In this document: positions 34,743 to 42,005 of the stretch, piece by piece
Layout: each line of letters starts with the position of its first letter
Position numbering within the stretch: the stretch's first letter is position 1
Assembly (NCBI RefSeq): GCF_014137855.1
Contig: NZ_JACGWT010000003.1
Span: forward strand, 248,001 to 312,000
Reading direction: 5' to 3'
DNA from: Microlunatus kandeliicorticis
Lineage (GTDB): Bacteria; Actinomycetota; Actinomycetes; Propionibacteriales; Propionibacteriaceae
DNA length: 64,000 bases
Notes under the pieces: generated by a model
What the model was told of the DNA's origin: nothing
The model's input: only the letters and a program-made list of their open reading frames with translations
Database searches by the model: none
Translations under genes and position numbers: made by a program

Positions 34743-35423
34743 TCAGCCCCGGGTCGAGGTGGTCCGCAGCGGCAGCCCGGCAATCACCGCGTCGACCGTG
34801 CGCGCGGCCAGCAGGTCGCACTCGACCGCGGGCCGGCCCGCGAGCGGCCCGTGGACGGCGAGGACGGCGAACCCGTGGACGGCCGACCAGCACGGCCACT
34901 CGGCTCCCGGGCGGTGCTCCGGTTCGAGCGCCCCGGCGGTCACCAGGGCGTCCAGCGCGGCGACCAGGGCCGCGTAGGGCGGCGCCACCTCCTCGGGCCG
35001 GGCGGTCCGGGCGGCCTCCAGCACCGGGCCGGCGAAGGCGAGGTCGAACCACCCCGGGTGGTCGAGGGCGAACCCGATGTAGCCGAGCCCGACGGCCCGC
35101 AGCCGGGCCACCGCGCGAACGGCCGGGTCGCGTCTCCGAGCGCCGGCGTCGGCGTGGTCGGTGGCGGTCATCCGGTCGGCCATCGCCTGCTGGACCCGAC
35201 CGGCCACGGCGGCGAGCAGGGCACCGCGGTCGGCGAAGTGCCGGTAGGCGGCGTTCGGCGAGACCCCCACCCGCCGGGTGACCTCGCGGAGCCCCAGCGC
35301 CGCGGGCCCGCCGGTCCGGGTCAGCTCGAGACCGGCCTCGATCAACGCCTCGCGGAGTCGTCCGTGGTGATAGGGCCGTGACGGTTCGGCGGGGCCGGCG
35401 ACTGCTTGACCGGTCGGGTGCAC
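34743..35423 (-). CDS. TetR-family repressor
   Basis: 226 aa. N-terminal helix-turn-helix: PYHHGRLREALIEAGLEL, then LGLREVTRRVGVSPNAAYRHFADRGALLAAVA, the classic TetR DNA-binding region. The C-terminal part resembles the TetR_C WHG domain (GLGYIGFALDHPGWFDLAF). Start chosen at GTG 35423; an in-frame start at 35477 would run through the operator. Divergent from the DUF899 gene with a 21-bp palindrome between them, so it probably controls that gene and itself. Ligand unknown. Confidence 0.9.
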   Translation of the reverse strand: MHPTGQAVAGPAEPSRPYHHGRLREALIEAGLELTRTGGPAALGLREVTRRVGVSPNAAYRHFADRGALLAAVAGRVQQAMADRMTATDHADAGARRRDPAVRAVARLRAVGLGYIGFALDHPGWFDLAFAGPVLEAARTARPEEVAPPYAALVAALDALVTAGALEPEHRPGAEWPCWSAVHGFAVLAVHGPLAGRPAVECDLLAARTVDAVIAGLPLRTTSTRG

Positions 35424-35434
35424 GCTGACACGAT
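35406..35434 (+). promoter_or_regulatory. Promoter of the DUF899 gene
   Basis: TTGACC (35406-35411), 17-nt spacer, CACGAT (35429-35434). The palindrome at 35439-35459 covers the expected transcription start. Confidence 0.45.
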
Positions 35435-35438
35435 AAGC

Positions 35439-35459
35439 AATGTGGACATCGTGCACATT
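35439..35459. promoter_or_regulatory. 21-bp palindrome, probable TetR operator
   Basis: Arms AATGTG and CACATT separated by 9 nt; four further inner positions are also symmetric. It lies between the divergent tetR and DUF899 genes, just after a -10-like box. Confidence 0.6.
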
Positions 35460-35514
35460 ACGGCGTCCCGACACCATGACGGATCACCGACGACCGCACC
35501 AGGAGGCCCACCCG

Positions 35515-36246
35515 ATGAGCGCGACGACCGAGCACCGGCCCACCGACCCGGACAGCCCGGCCCAGGCCCTGCCCCCGGTCACCGATCCCGAGACCTGGCG
35601 CCGCGAGCTCGACGCGCTCCGGGTGCGGGAGAAGGCCGCCACCCGCGAGCTCGACGCGATCGCCGCCCAGCGGCGCCGGCTACCGATGGTCAAGATGCCC
35701 GACTACACGCTGCAGGGCGAGGACGGCCCGGTGCGGCTGGTCGACGTGTTCGCCGGGCGGCACCAGCTGATCACCTATCACCACATGTGGTTCGACGACG
35801 CCGAGTGGCAGTGCGGCGGGTGCACCGGTTTCACTGCGCAGTTCACCCGACTCGAGTTCCTCGACAACTACGACGCCCGGTTCGTGATCGTCACCCAGGG
35901 CCCGATCGACCAGGCGCTGGCCTACCGCGACCGGGTCGGCAACCGGATGACCTGGTACTCGACCGCCGACAGCCCGTTCGGGGCCGACGTCGACGCCCCA
36001 CCGGGCGGCGGGTTCGGGGTCAACGTGTTCCTCCGCGACGGCGACGACGTCTATCGCACCTGGCACACCAACGGTCGCGGCACCGAGCAGCTCAGCCACA
36101 CCTTCGCGCTGATCGACCTGCTCCCCTGGGGTCGGCAGGAGGACTGGCAGGACTCCCCCGCCGGATGGCCGCAGGTCGGTGCCTACAGCGGCTGGCAGGG
36201 ATCGGAGGACATCGCCCGGCTCTACGGCCCGCACCCGGTGGCGTGA
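35515..36246 (+). CDS. DUF899 thioredoxin-like protein
   Basis: 243 aa, cytoplasmic, thioredoxin-like fold of the DUF899 family. Diagnostic segments: PMVKMPDYTLQGEDGPVRL, LITYHHMWFDDAEWQCGGCTGF (containing a CGGC redox-like pair), GNRMTWYSTADSPFGAD and HTFALIDLLPWGRQEDWQDSP. Function unknown; a redox role is suggested by fold and CxxC. Good ribosome site AGGAGG at 35501-35506. Likely repressed by the adjacent TetR protein. Confidence 0.92.
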   Translation: MSATTEHRPTDPDSPAQALPPVTDPETWRRELDALRVREKAATRELDAIAAQRRRLPMVKMPDYTLQGEDGPVRLVDVFAGRHQLITYHHMWFDDAEWQCGGCTGFTAQFTRLEFLDNYDARFVIVTQGPIDQALAYRDRVGNRMTWYSTADSPFGADVDAPPGGGFGVNVFLRDGDDVYRTWHTNGRGTEQLSHTFALIDLLPWGRQEDWQDSPAGWPQVGAYSGWQGSEDIARLYGPHPVA

Positions 36247-36413
36247 CCGACCGGTACGCGTTGATCGTGCTCGCGCTGGCCGCACCGGAGGACCGGGCGC
36301 CCGCGACGTCCGAGGAGGCCGACCCCAGCCGGGTCTCGACGCTGGTCCGCTGGCGTGCGGCCGACCATGATCATCCCGAGCCCTCCGCGCCGGTCCCGAC
36401 CGCAACGCCCTGA
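36243..36413 (+). CDS. Small hypothetical protein
   Basis: 56 aa starting VTDRYALIVLALAAPED, overlapping the DUF899 stop codon by 4 bp (GTGA). No recognisable family. It runs into the repeat cluster, ending at its first unit. The overlap supports translation, but the composition is ordinary out-of-frame actinobacterial DNA, so it may be spurious. Confidence 0.3.
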   Translation: MTDRYALIVLALAAPEDRAPATSEEADPSRVSTLVRWRAADHDHPEPSAPVPTATP

Positions 36414-36633
36414 GCCCGTCGAAGGGCATGAGAGCTAGGCGCTTCGACCAGCTCAGCGCGCGTCCACCGTGCCCTGAGCCTGTCGAAGGGCATCGGAGCT
36501 AGGCGCTTCAACAACCCGCCACCGCGCCCTGAGCCTGTCGAAGGGCGTCGCGGCCGAGCGCTTCGACAACCCGCCACCGTGCCCTGAGCCTGTCGAAGGG
36601 CGTGAGAGCTAGGCGCTTCGACCAGCTCAGCGG
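36407..36633. repeat. Hairpin-repeat cluster, four composite units
   Basis: Units start near 36407, 36471, 36526 and 36591. Each has GCCCT/AGGGC arms around GAGCCTGTCGA (or GAGCCCGTCGA) and is followed by a half-copy CGCTTCGAC or CGCTTCAAC in the other orientation. Lies between the DUF899 and VOC genes, which converge. Confidence 0.85.
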
Positions 36634-36639
36634 GCGACC

Positions 36640-37305
36640 TCACCCGTCGGTGAAGACGCAGAACTCGTTGCCCTCGGGGTCGGCGAGCACCGACCAGCGC
36701 AGGTCGTCGCCCTCGGGCCGCAGCACCGTCGCCCCGGCGGCGACCAGCGCGTCCACGTCACCGATCACGTCCCAGTGCACCCGGTTCTTGATCGTCTTCG
36801 GCTCGGGCACCGGGTTGAACACCAGCGGCCAGGGCACCGCGTCGCCGTCGAGCCACCACCAGCCGCCGGCGTCGGTCTCGGCCGTCACGCCGAACCGGTC
36901 GCCCCACCACCGGGCCTGCGCAGCCGGGTCGGCACAGTCGACCACCAGCTCGTACATCCGCAGCTGGGGCAGCTCGTCGTGGTCGCGGACGAACGCGCAG
37001 AACTCCTGTCCGTCGGGGTCGGTCATGATCGTCCAGCGGTGCCGGTCGTCGGAGACCCGGGCCCCGAGCGCGGTCAGCTCGCGGATCGAGCCGACGTGGA
37101 CGTCAAGGTGCACCCGGTTCTTCACCGTGTGCGGCTCGGGCACCGCGTTGATCCACACGGTGTCGGTCGGCTGCTCGCCGATTAGCACGAACCCGTTCGG
37201 CCGCTCCTCGGCCGTCAGCCCCAGCACCCTCGACCAGAAGGTCGCCGCCGCACCGGCGTCGACCGCGTCGATCACCAGGTCCTTGAACCGTGTCGTCCCG
37301 CTCAC
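36640..37305 (-). CDS. Two-domain VOC (glyoxalase/bleomycin-resistance fold) protein
   Basis: 221 aa made of two tandem VOC modules. Module 1: FKDLVIDAVDAGAAATFWSRVLGL to TIMTDPDGQEFCAF. Module 2: YELVVDCADPAAQARWWGDRFGV to SVLADPEGNEFCVF. Both repeat the pattern KNRVHLDV/KNRVHWDV, and the metal-site His/Glu positions are present. Reaction unknown; resembles the large group of uncharacterised actinobacterial glyoxalase-like proteins. GTG with GGGAGGGGAGA before it. Confidence 0.9.
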   Translation of the reverse strand: MSGTTRFKDLVIDAVDAGAAATFWSRVLGLTAEERPNGFVLIGEQPTDTVWINAVPEPHTVKNRVHLDVHVGSIRELTALGARVSDDRHRWTIMTDPDGQEFCAFVRDHDELPQLRMYELVVDCADPAAQARWWGDRFGVTAETDAGGWWWLDGDAVPWPLVFNPVPEPKTIKNRVHWDVIGDVDALVAAGATVLRPEGDDLRWSVLADPEGNEFCVFTDG

Positions 37306-37388
37306 CGCGTCTCCCCTCCCGCTCCGGCTCCACCCTGCGGGCGCCGTCCGTCCGGTACCCCTGATCGCACCGCCGTACCCGGGTCCGC

Positions 37389-38348
37389 TCAGGACCCGGG
37401 CAACGGACCCGGTTCGAGATCGAGGGTGTGCTCGGCCCGGAAGCCCAGCAACGACCGGCACCGGCCGAGATCGACCGGCACCTCGGTCCCGACGAAGCGA
37501 CGCCGGCGCGGCACCCCGGGTGCGTAGGCGTCGAGCAGGTCCTCGGTGGCGTGCGGCACCCGGACGTCGTCGGCCGCCACCAGCACCGCGTGCGCCCCCG
37601 ACACCGGCCGGGTGACCGCCAGCTCGACCGCGCGGGCGGCGTCGCGGACGTCGAGGTAGGACCACCCCTCGCGGACCGCGCTCGGCTTGCCCGGGTCGAG
37701 GGCGCCGAACTCGAGCAGCCGCGCACGGGTGGTGGTGAGCGGGAAGCGGAAGGCCACGGTCGGCATCGGGAACCGCCGGCTGATCATCCGCGCGGTGCCC
37801 TCGTCGGTCTGCTTGCTCAGCGAGTACGGGTCCTCGATGTCGACCGGCAGGTCCTCGTCGACCGGGTAGTGGTCCACCGCCACGTCGTGGCTGTTCATCG
37901 GCAGCCCGCTCGCGTTGATGCTGCTGGCCAGCACCGCGCGCGGCACCTCGTGCTCGCCGGCCTGGAACAGCACGGTGAAGGTGGAGGCGACGTTGTTGAC
38001 GAAGACGTCGTAGGGCGGGGCCGCGGTCGGGCTGATGTACGCGGCCAGGTGGACGACCGCGGCCGCCCCGTCGACGGCCTCGCCCACCAGCTCCCGGTCG
38101 GTGGTGTCGCCGCGGACCACCCGTTCGTAGGCCGGGTCACCGGTCGGAAAGGTGGGCGGCTCCTGGTGCTCCATGATCAACGCGGTGACCCTGGCCCCGC
38201 CCTCGGTGAACCGTCGGCAGACCTCACCGCCGATGGTTCCGGCCGCGCCGGTGACCAGCACCGCGCGTCCGGTGAGCGGCACCGAGCCTCCGGTGAGCGG
38301 CACCGAGCCTCCGGTGAGCGGCTCGGGGGCGCCGTCAGCAGCCAGCAT
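37389..38348 (-). CDS. NAD-dependent epimerase/dehydratase (short-chain fold)
   Basis: 319 aa, extended short-chain dehydrogenase. The glycine-rich NAD motif is VLVTGAAGTIGGEV; the catalytic residues are in ASSINASG and the YSLSK motif (DPYSLSKQTDEG). Substrate unknown, probably a sugar nucleotide or hydroxyacid derivative. The N-terminus carries a repeated peptide (PLTGGSV twice, then PLTGR) encoded by a 21-bp tandem repeat, so the true start could be any of several codons before VLVTG; ATG at 38348 is the first. Confidence 0.88.
   Translation of the reverse strand: MLAADGAPEPLTGGSVPLTGGSVPLTGRAVLVTGAAGTIGGEVCRRFTEGGARVTALIMEHQEPPTFPTGDPAYERVVRGDTTDRELVGEAVDGAAAVVHLAAYISPTAAPPYDVFVNNVASTFTVLFQAGEHEVPRAVLASSINASGLPMNSHDVAVDHYPVDEDLPVDIEDPYSLSKQTDEGTARMISRRFPMPTVAFRFPLTTTRARLLEFGALDPGKPSAVREGWSYLDVRDAARAVELAVTRPVSGAHAVLVAADDVRVPHATEDLLDAYAPGVPRRRRFVGTEVPVDLGRCRSLLGFRAEHTLDLEPGPLPGS
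38272..38326. repeat. 21-bp coding tandem repeat
   Basis: The unit starting GTGAGCGGCACCGAGCCTCC is repeated twice plus a partial copy. It encodes the LTGGSVP repeats at the N-terminus of the epimerase. Confidence 0.75.
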
Positions 38349-38501
38349 GCGGGCAAGCCTGCCACCCGGTGTCCGGTGCCCACACCACCTGGGGGAGGCT
38401 TGTGCCGAACGTCACCAGTGTCGGTGACCGACCAGACAGGACCGGCGAGCCCCGCCGGACGGAGCGGTTCGCCGGACGGCGGGCCGGGAAGGACGTGACC
38501 C

Positions 38502-39911
38502 GTGCCCAGTGAGGACCCGACGATCTTCGTCCTGTTCGGTGCCACCGGCGACCTCGCCAAGCGGATGGTGCTGCCGGCGTTCTTCGAGCTGCACACCCGC
38601 GGCCTGATGCCCGAGACCTGGCGGATGGTCGGCAACGGCCGCGGCGACGTCTCGCACCTCGACTTCCGCGGTCACGTCAAGGAGGTCCTCGACGAGTTCG
38701 GCCCCAAGTACACGGCCGAGCAGTGGGACGCCTTCGTCGAGCACCTGTTCTTCGCCGGCGGCGGCTTCGAGAAGAGCAACCCGGGCAGCCTGCTCGACGT
38801 GCTCCAGGAGGCCCACGACGACCTCGGCCCGGACGCCCGCTACATCCACTACCTGGCCATCCCGCCGTCGGCCTTCATCAAGATCACCGAGGGCCTCGAC
38901 GAGCACGACCTGATCCGCGACGACAGCCGGGTGGTCTACGAGAAGCCCTACGGCAACTCGCTGGCCTCCTTCCACGAGCTCGACGACCTGGTCCAGTCGG
39001 TGATGAAGGAGGAGCAGGTCTACCGGATCGACCACTTCCTCGGCAAGGAAGCGACCCAGAACATCCACGTGCTGCGGTTCGCCAACGCGCTCTTCGCCAA
39101 CATCTGGTGCAAGGAGTACGTCACCCAGGTGCAGATCGACGTCCCCGAGACGCTCGACGTGGCCGACCGGGCCGGCTTCTACGACGAGACCGGCGCCTTC
39201 AAGGACATGATCGCCACCCACCTGTTCCAGGTCGCCGCCGAGGTGGCGATGGAGCCGCCGGCCAGCATGCGCGCCGAGGACCTGCAGGACGCCCGCGAGT
39301 CGGTGTTGGCCGCGTTCCGCCCGCTCGAGGCCGACGACGTCGTGTTCGGCCAGTACGAGGGCTATCGCGAGCTCCCCGACGTGCCCGACGACTCGCAGAC
39401 CGACACCATGGCCGCGGTCCGGCTGTGGGTGGACACCGACCGCTGGCGCGGGGTGCCGTTCGTGCTCCGCAGCGGCAAGCAGATGGCGGTCAGCCAGCAG
39501 AAGGTCATCCTGGTCGTCCGCACCCCGCAGGGCCCGCTCACCCACGTGCCGGCCAGCACCATCGAGCTGTCGCTCAAGGGCACCGGCGAGATGCAGGTGC
39601 AGCTGGTGCTCAAGAAGCCGGGCCCCGACCTCGACCTGGTCGAGCAGCGGATCGACCTCAAGCTCGACAACGGCACCGACTCCTCCGGGCTGCCGCCGTA
39701 CGTGGCGCTGCTGCACGACGTCACCCTCGGCGACCGGTCGCTGTTCACCAGCAGTGCCGGGCTCGAGCGGGCCTGGACCGCGGCCGCACCGGTGGTCGAC
39801 CACCCGCCGGCGCCGGTCCCCTACCGCCCGGGCAGCTGGGGGCCGAGCGAGTCGGTCCGGCTCACCGGCGACGTCGGCTGGGTGCTGCAGGACGCGGCCG
39901 ACGGCTCGTGA
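38502..39911 (+). CDS. Glucose-6-phosphate dehydrogenase-like protein, copy 2
   Basis: 469 aa, shorter than copy 1 by 35 residues. GATGDLA at 13-19, YEKPYG at 147-151 and the active-site RIDHFLGKE at 175-183 are intact, so it should be active on glucose 6-phosphate or a related sugar phosphate. Sequence is clearly diverged from copy 1 throughout (for example LFFAGGGFEKSN and SLASFHELDDL). GTG start at 38502 behind GGAAGGAC. It stands alone, divergent from the epimerase, with no pentose-phosphate partner gene. It may use a different cofactor or be differently regulated. Confidence 0.93.
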   Translation: MPSEDPTIFVLFGATGDLAKRMVLPAFFELHTRGLMPETWRMVGNGRGDVSHLDFRGHVKEVLDEFGPKYTAEQWDAFVEHLFFAGGGFEKSNPGSLLDVLQEAHDDLGPDARYIHYLAIPPSAFIKITEGLDEHDLIRDDSRVVYEKPYGNSLASFHELDDLVQSVMKEEQVYRIDHFLGKEATQNIHVLRFANALFANIWCKEYVTQVQIDVPETLDVADRAGFYDETGAFKDMIATHLFQVAAEVAMEPPASMRAEDLQDARESVLAAFRPLEADDVVFGQYEGYRELPDVPDDSQTDTMAAVRLWVDTDRWRGVPFVLRSGKQMAVSQQKVILVVRTPQGPLTHVPASTIELSLKGTGEMQVQLVLKKPGPDLDLVEQRIDLKLDNGTDSSGLPPYVALLHDVTLGDRSLFTSSAGLERAWTAAAPVVDHPPAPVPYRPGSWGPSESVRLTGDVGWVLQDAADGS

Positions 39912-39960
39912 TCTTGCTCGAACGGTGACCGCGGTCAAGGCTCCGCTCACCCGCTCGCGC

Positions 39961-39966
39961 TAGTCT
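39961..39966 (+). promoter_or_regulatory. -10 box TAGTCT, leaderless promoter
   Basis: TAGTCT lies 6 nt before the GTG at 39973. A 12-bp palindrome (TGACCGCGGTCA) sits upstream at 39926-39937. Confidence 0.5.
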
Positions 39967-39972
39967 CCCGAC

Positions 39973-41307
39973 GTGAGTGCGTCGGCCCAAGCCATCTTCA
40001 TCGCGAGGATCCGCGGGCTGCCGGTGATGGACGACGCCGGTGACCAGGTCGGACGCCTCCGCGACGTCGTCGTCCAGCGCCGCACCCTCGGCCGGGCGCC
40101 GAGGGTCAAAGGGCTGGTCGTCGAGCTGTTCGCCCGGCACCGGATCTTCATGCCGATGGAGCGGATCCGCAGCGTGGACGCGGTCCAGGTGATCAGCACC
40201 GGCATCGTCAACACCCGGCGGTTCGAACGCCGCGACTCCGAGACGCTGGTGATCGACGACCTGTTCGACGCCCAGGTCAGCCGGCGGTCACAGCCGGGCA
40301 CCTGGATGATCTTCGACGTGGCCATGCTGCGGGCCCGCAACCGGGACTGGGAGCTGGCCGAGGTCGCCGTCCGCGAGGGTGGCAGCGCGCGCCGGCTGGC
40401 CCGTCGCGGCCAGGTGGTGATCGTCGACTGGACCGACATCACCCTGCTGGCCGGCGAGTTCGGCCAGGCCACCGACCAGCTGGTCGCGCAGATGGAGGAC
40501 ATGAAGCCGGCCGACGTGGCGCGCGAGCTGCACGACCTGTCGCCGCGCCGCCGGGCCGAGGTCGCCTCCGCGCTCGACGACCACAAGCTGGCCAGCGCGC
40601 TCGAGGAGCTGCCCGAGGACGAGCAGGTCGAGCTGATCCAGGCGATGGACAACGAGCGCGCCGCGGACATCCTCGAGGAGATGGACCCCGACGACGCCGC
40701 CGACCTGATCGGCGAGCTGTCGCCGGAGGTCGCCGAGGAGCTGCTCGGCCGGATGGAGCCGGACGAGGCCAAGGACGTCCGGCGACTGCTGACCTACGCC
40801 GAGTTCACCGCCGGCGGCATGATGACGCCGGAGCCGGTGATCGTCCCGCCCGACGCCACCGTGGCCGACGCGCTGGCCATCGTCCGGCAGGAGGAGCTGA
40901 CCCCGGCGCTGGCCGCGATGGTCTACGTCTGCCGGCCGCCGCTGGAGACGCCGACCGGCCGCCTGGTCGGCGGGGTGCACATCCAGCGCCTGCTCCGCGA
41001 ACCGCCGTCGCTGCTGGTCTCCGGGCTGATCGACTCCGAGCTCGAACCGATCAGCGACCAGGCCAACCTGCACACGGTCAGCCGCTACTTCGCCACCTAC
41101 AACCTGGTCAACGCCCCGGTGGTGGACCGCGAGGGCCGGCTGATCGGCGCGATCACCGTCGACGACGTGCTCGACCACGTGCTGCCCGAGGACTGGCGGG
41201 GCACGCAGATGGACTCCGGCGACGACCGGGACCACGACCAGGCGCACACCGGCGGTGAGATCGCCGTCAGCGCCGCGACGAACGACCCGTACGAGAGGGG
41301 TGACTGA
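39973..41307 (+). CDS. PRC-barrel/MgtE-N/CBS cytoplasmic protein
   Basis: 444 aa, soluble. N-terminal PRC-barrel-like part (GLPVMDDAGDQVGRLRDVVVQ), a second barrel-like region (about 100-160), then an MgtE N-terminal superhelix (MKPADVARELHDLSPRRRAEV to LLGRMEPDEAKDVRRLL) and two CBS domains (TPEPVIVPPDATVADAL; NAPVVDREGRLIGAITVDDVL). No MgtE membrane domain is present, so it is not itself a magnesium channel; it probably senses magnesium or nucleotides for a partner. Its TGA overlaps the ATG of the DUF1003 gene (TGATG). Confidence 0.9.
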   Translation: MSASAQAIFIARIRGLPVMDDAGDQVGRLRDVVVQRRTLGRAPRVKGLVVELFARHRIFMPMERIRSVDAVQVISTGIVNTRRFERRDSETLVIDDLFDAQVSRRSQPGTWMIFDVAMLRARNRDWELAEVAVREGGSARRLARRGQVVIVDWTDITLLAGEFGQATDQLVAQMEDMKPADVARELHDLSPRRRAEVASALDDHKLASALEELPEDEQVELIQAMDNERAADILEEMDPDDAADLIGELSPEVAEELLGRMEPDEAKDVRRLLTYAEFTAGGMMTPEPVIVPPDATVADALAIVRQEELTPALAAMVYVCRPPLETPTGRLVGGVHIQRLLREPPSLLVSGLIDSELEPISDQANLHTVSRYFATYNLVNAPVVDREGRLIGAITVDDVLDHVLPEDWRGTQMDSGDDRDHDQAHTGGEIAVSAATNDPYERGD

Positions 41308-41906
41308 TGGCACGCGCCGCCGAGAACGATCGGGACAGGAACCGCGAACGAGACACGACCCGGGACCGACGGCGCGATCAACGCCGCGAGCCCGAACGAC
41401 TGAACACGCCGGGCCGGCGGCGCCGTCCGCTGCTCCCCTGGCGCCGGATGGACTCCGACACGTTCGGGAAGTTCGCCGAGGCGTTCGCCCGCTTCATGGG
41501 CACCGCGACCTTCCTGGCCTGGATGTCGGCGTTCATCATCGTCTGGATCGTGCTGAACGTGGCGCTGCCCAAGAGCAGCGAGGTCGACCCGTACCCGTTC
41601 ATCTTCCTCACCCTGCTGCTGTCGCTGCAGGCCAGCTACGCCGCCCCGCTGATCCTGCTGGCGCAGAACCGCCAGGAGGCCCGCGACCGGGTGGCGCTCG
41701 ACGCCGACCGGCAGCAGACGGCACAGAGCCGGGCCGACATGGACTTCCTGGCCCGCGAGATCGCCAGCCTGCGGATGTCGGTGGGTGACCTGGCCACCCG
41801 GGACTACCTGCGCTCCGAGCTGCGCAACGAGCTGCGGTCGCTGCTGGCCGAGCTGGCCGCCGAGGACGACGAGCAGGCGCCGACCGGAGCCCCGGTCCGG
41901 GCCTGA
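41307..41906 (+). CDS. DUF1003 membrane protein
   Basis: 199 aa. A very Arg-rich N-terminus (about 45 residues), two transmembrane helices (about 68-88 and 98-118; FLAWMSAFIIVWIVLNV and FIFLTLLLSLQASYAAPLIL), then the DUF1003 signature LAQNRQEARDRV and a helical cytoplasmic tail. Function unknown. One-base overlap with the MgtE-N/CBS gene suggests a two-protein unit: a cytoplasmic sensor plus a membrane partner. A 34-bp perfect palindrome follows. Confidence 0.9.
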   Translation: MARAAENDRDRNRERDTTRDRRRDQRREPERLNTPGRRRRPLLPWRRMDSDTFGKFAEAFARFMGTATFLAWMSAFIIVWIVLNVALPKSSEVDPYPFIFLTLLLSLQASYAAPLILLAQNRQEARDRVALDADRQQTAQSRADMDFLAREIASLRMSVGDLATRDYLRSELRNELRSLLAELAAEDDEQAPTGAPVRA

Positions 41907-41954
41907 TCCGCGCTCGCTCGGGTCCGCCCGGGGCCGGCCCCGTCCGGATCTCGG

Positions 41955-41988
41955 GCCGTTCCGCGTGACCCGGGTCACGCGGAACGGC
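41955..41988. terminator. 34-bp perfect palindrome between DUF1003 and mrp
   Basis: Left half begins GCCGTTCCGCGTGACCC and the right half is its exact complement; there is no spacer. As RNA it would form a 15-bp stem with a 4-nt loop after the DUF1003 gene. It also covers the expected -35 of the mrp promoter (TAGGCT at 41993). Terminator or operator cannot be decided from sequence. Confidence 0.6.
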
Positions 41989-41992
41989 TGAC

Positions 41993-41998
41993 TAGGCT
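41993..41998 (+). promoter_or_regulatory. -10 box TAGGCT, leaderless mrp promoter
   Basis: TAGGCT, 7 nt, then the GTG of mrp. Confidence 0.5.
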
Positions 41999-42005
41999 GG
42001 AACCC

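Noticed and set aside
36407-36633. Possible CRISPR array in the repeat clusters
   Set aside because: Repeats are short hairpins in both orientations with unequal, partly repeated spacers, and no cas genes are present.
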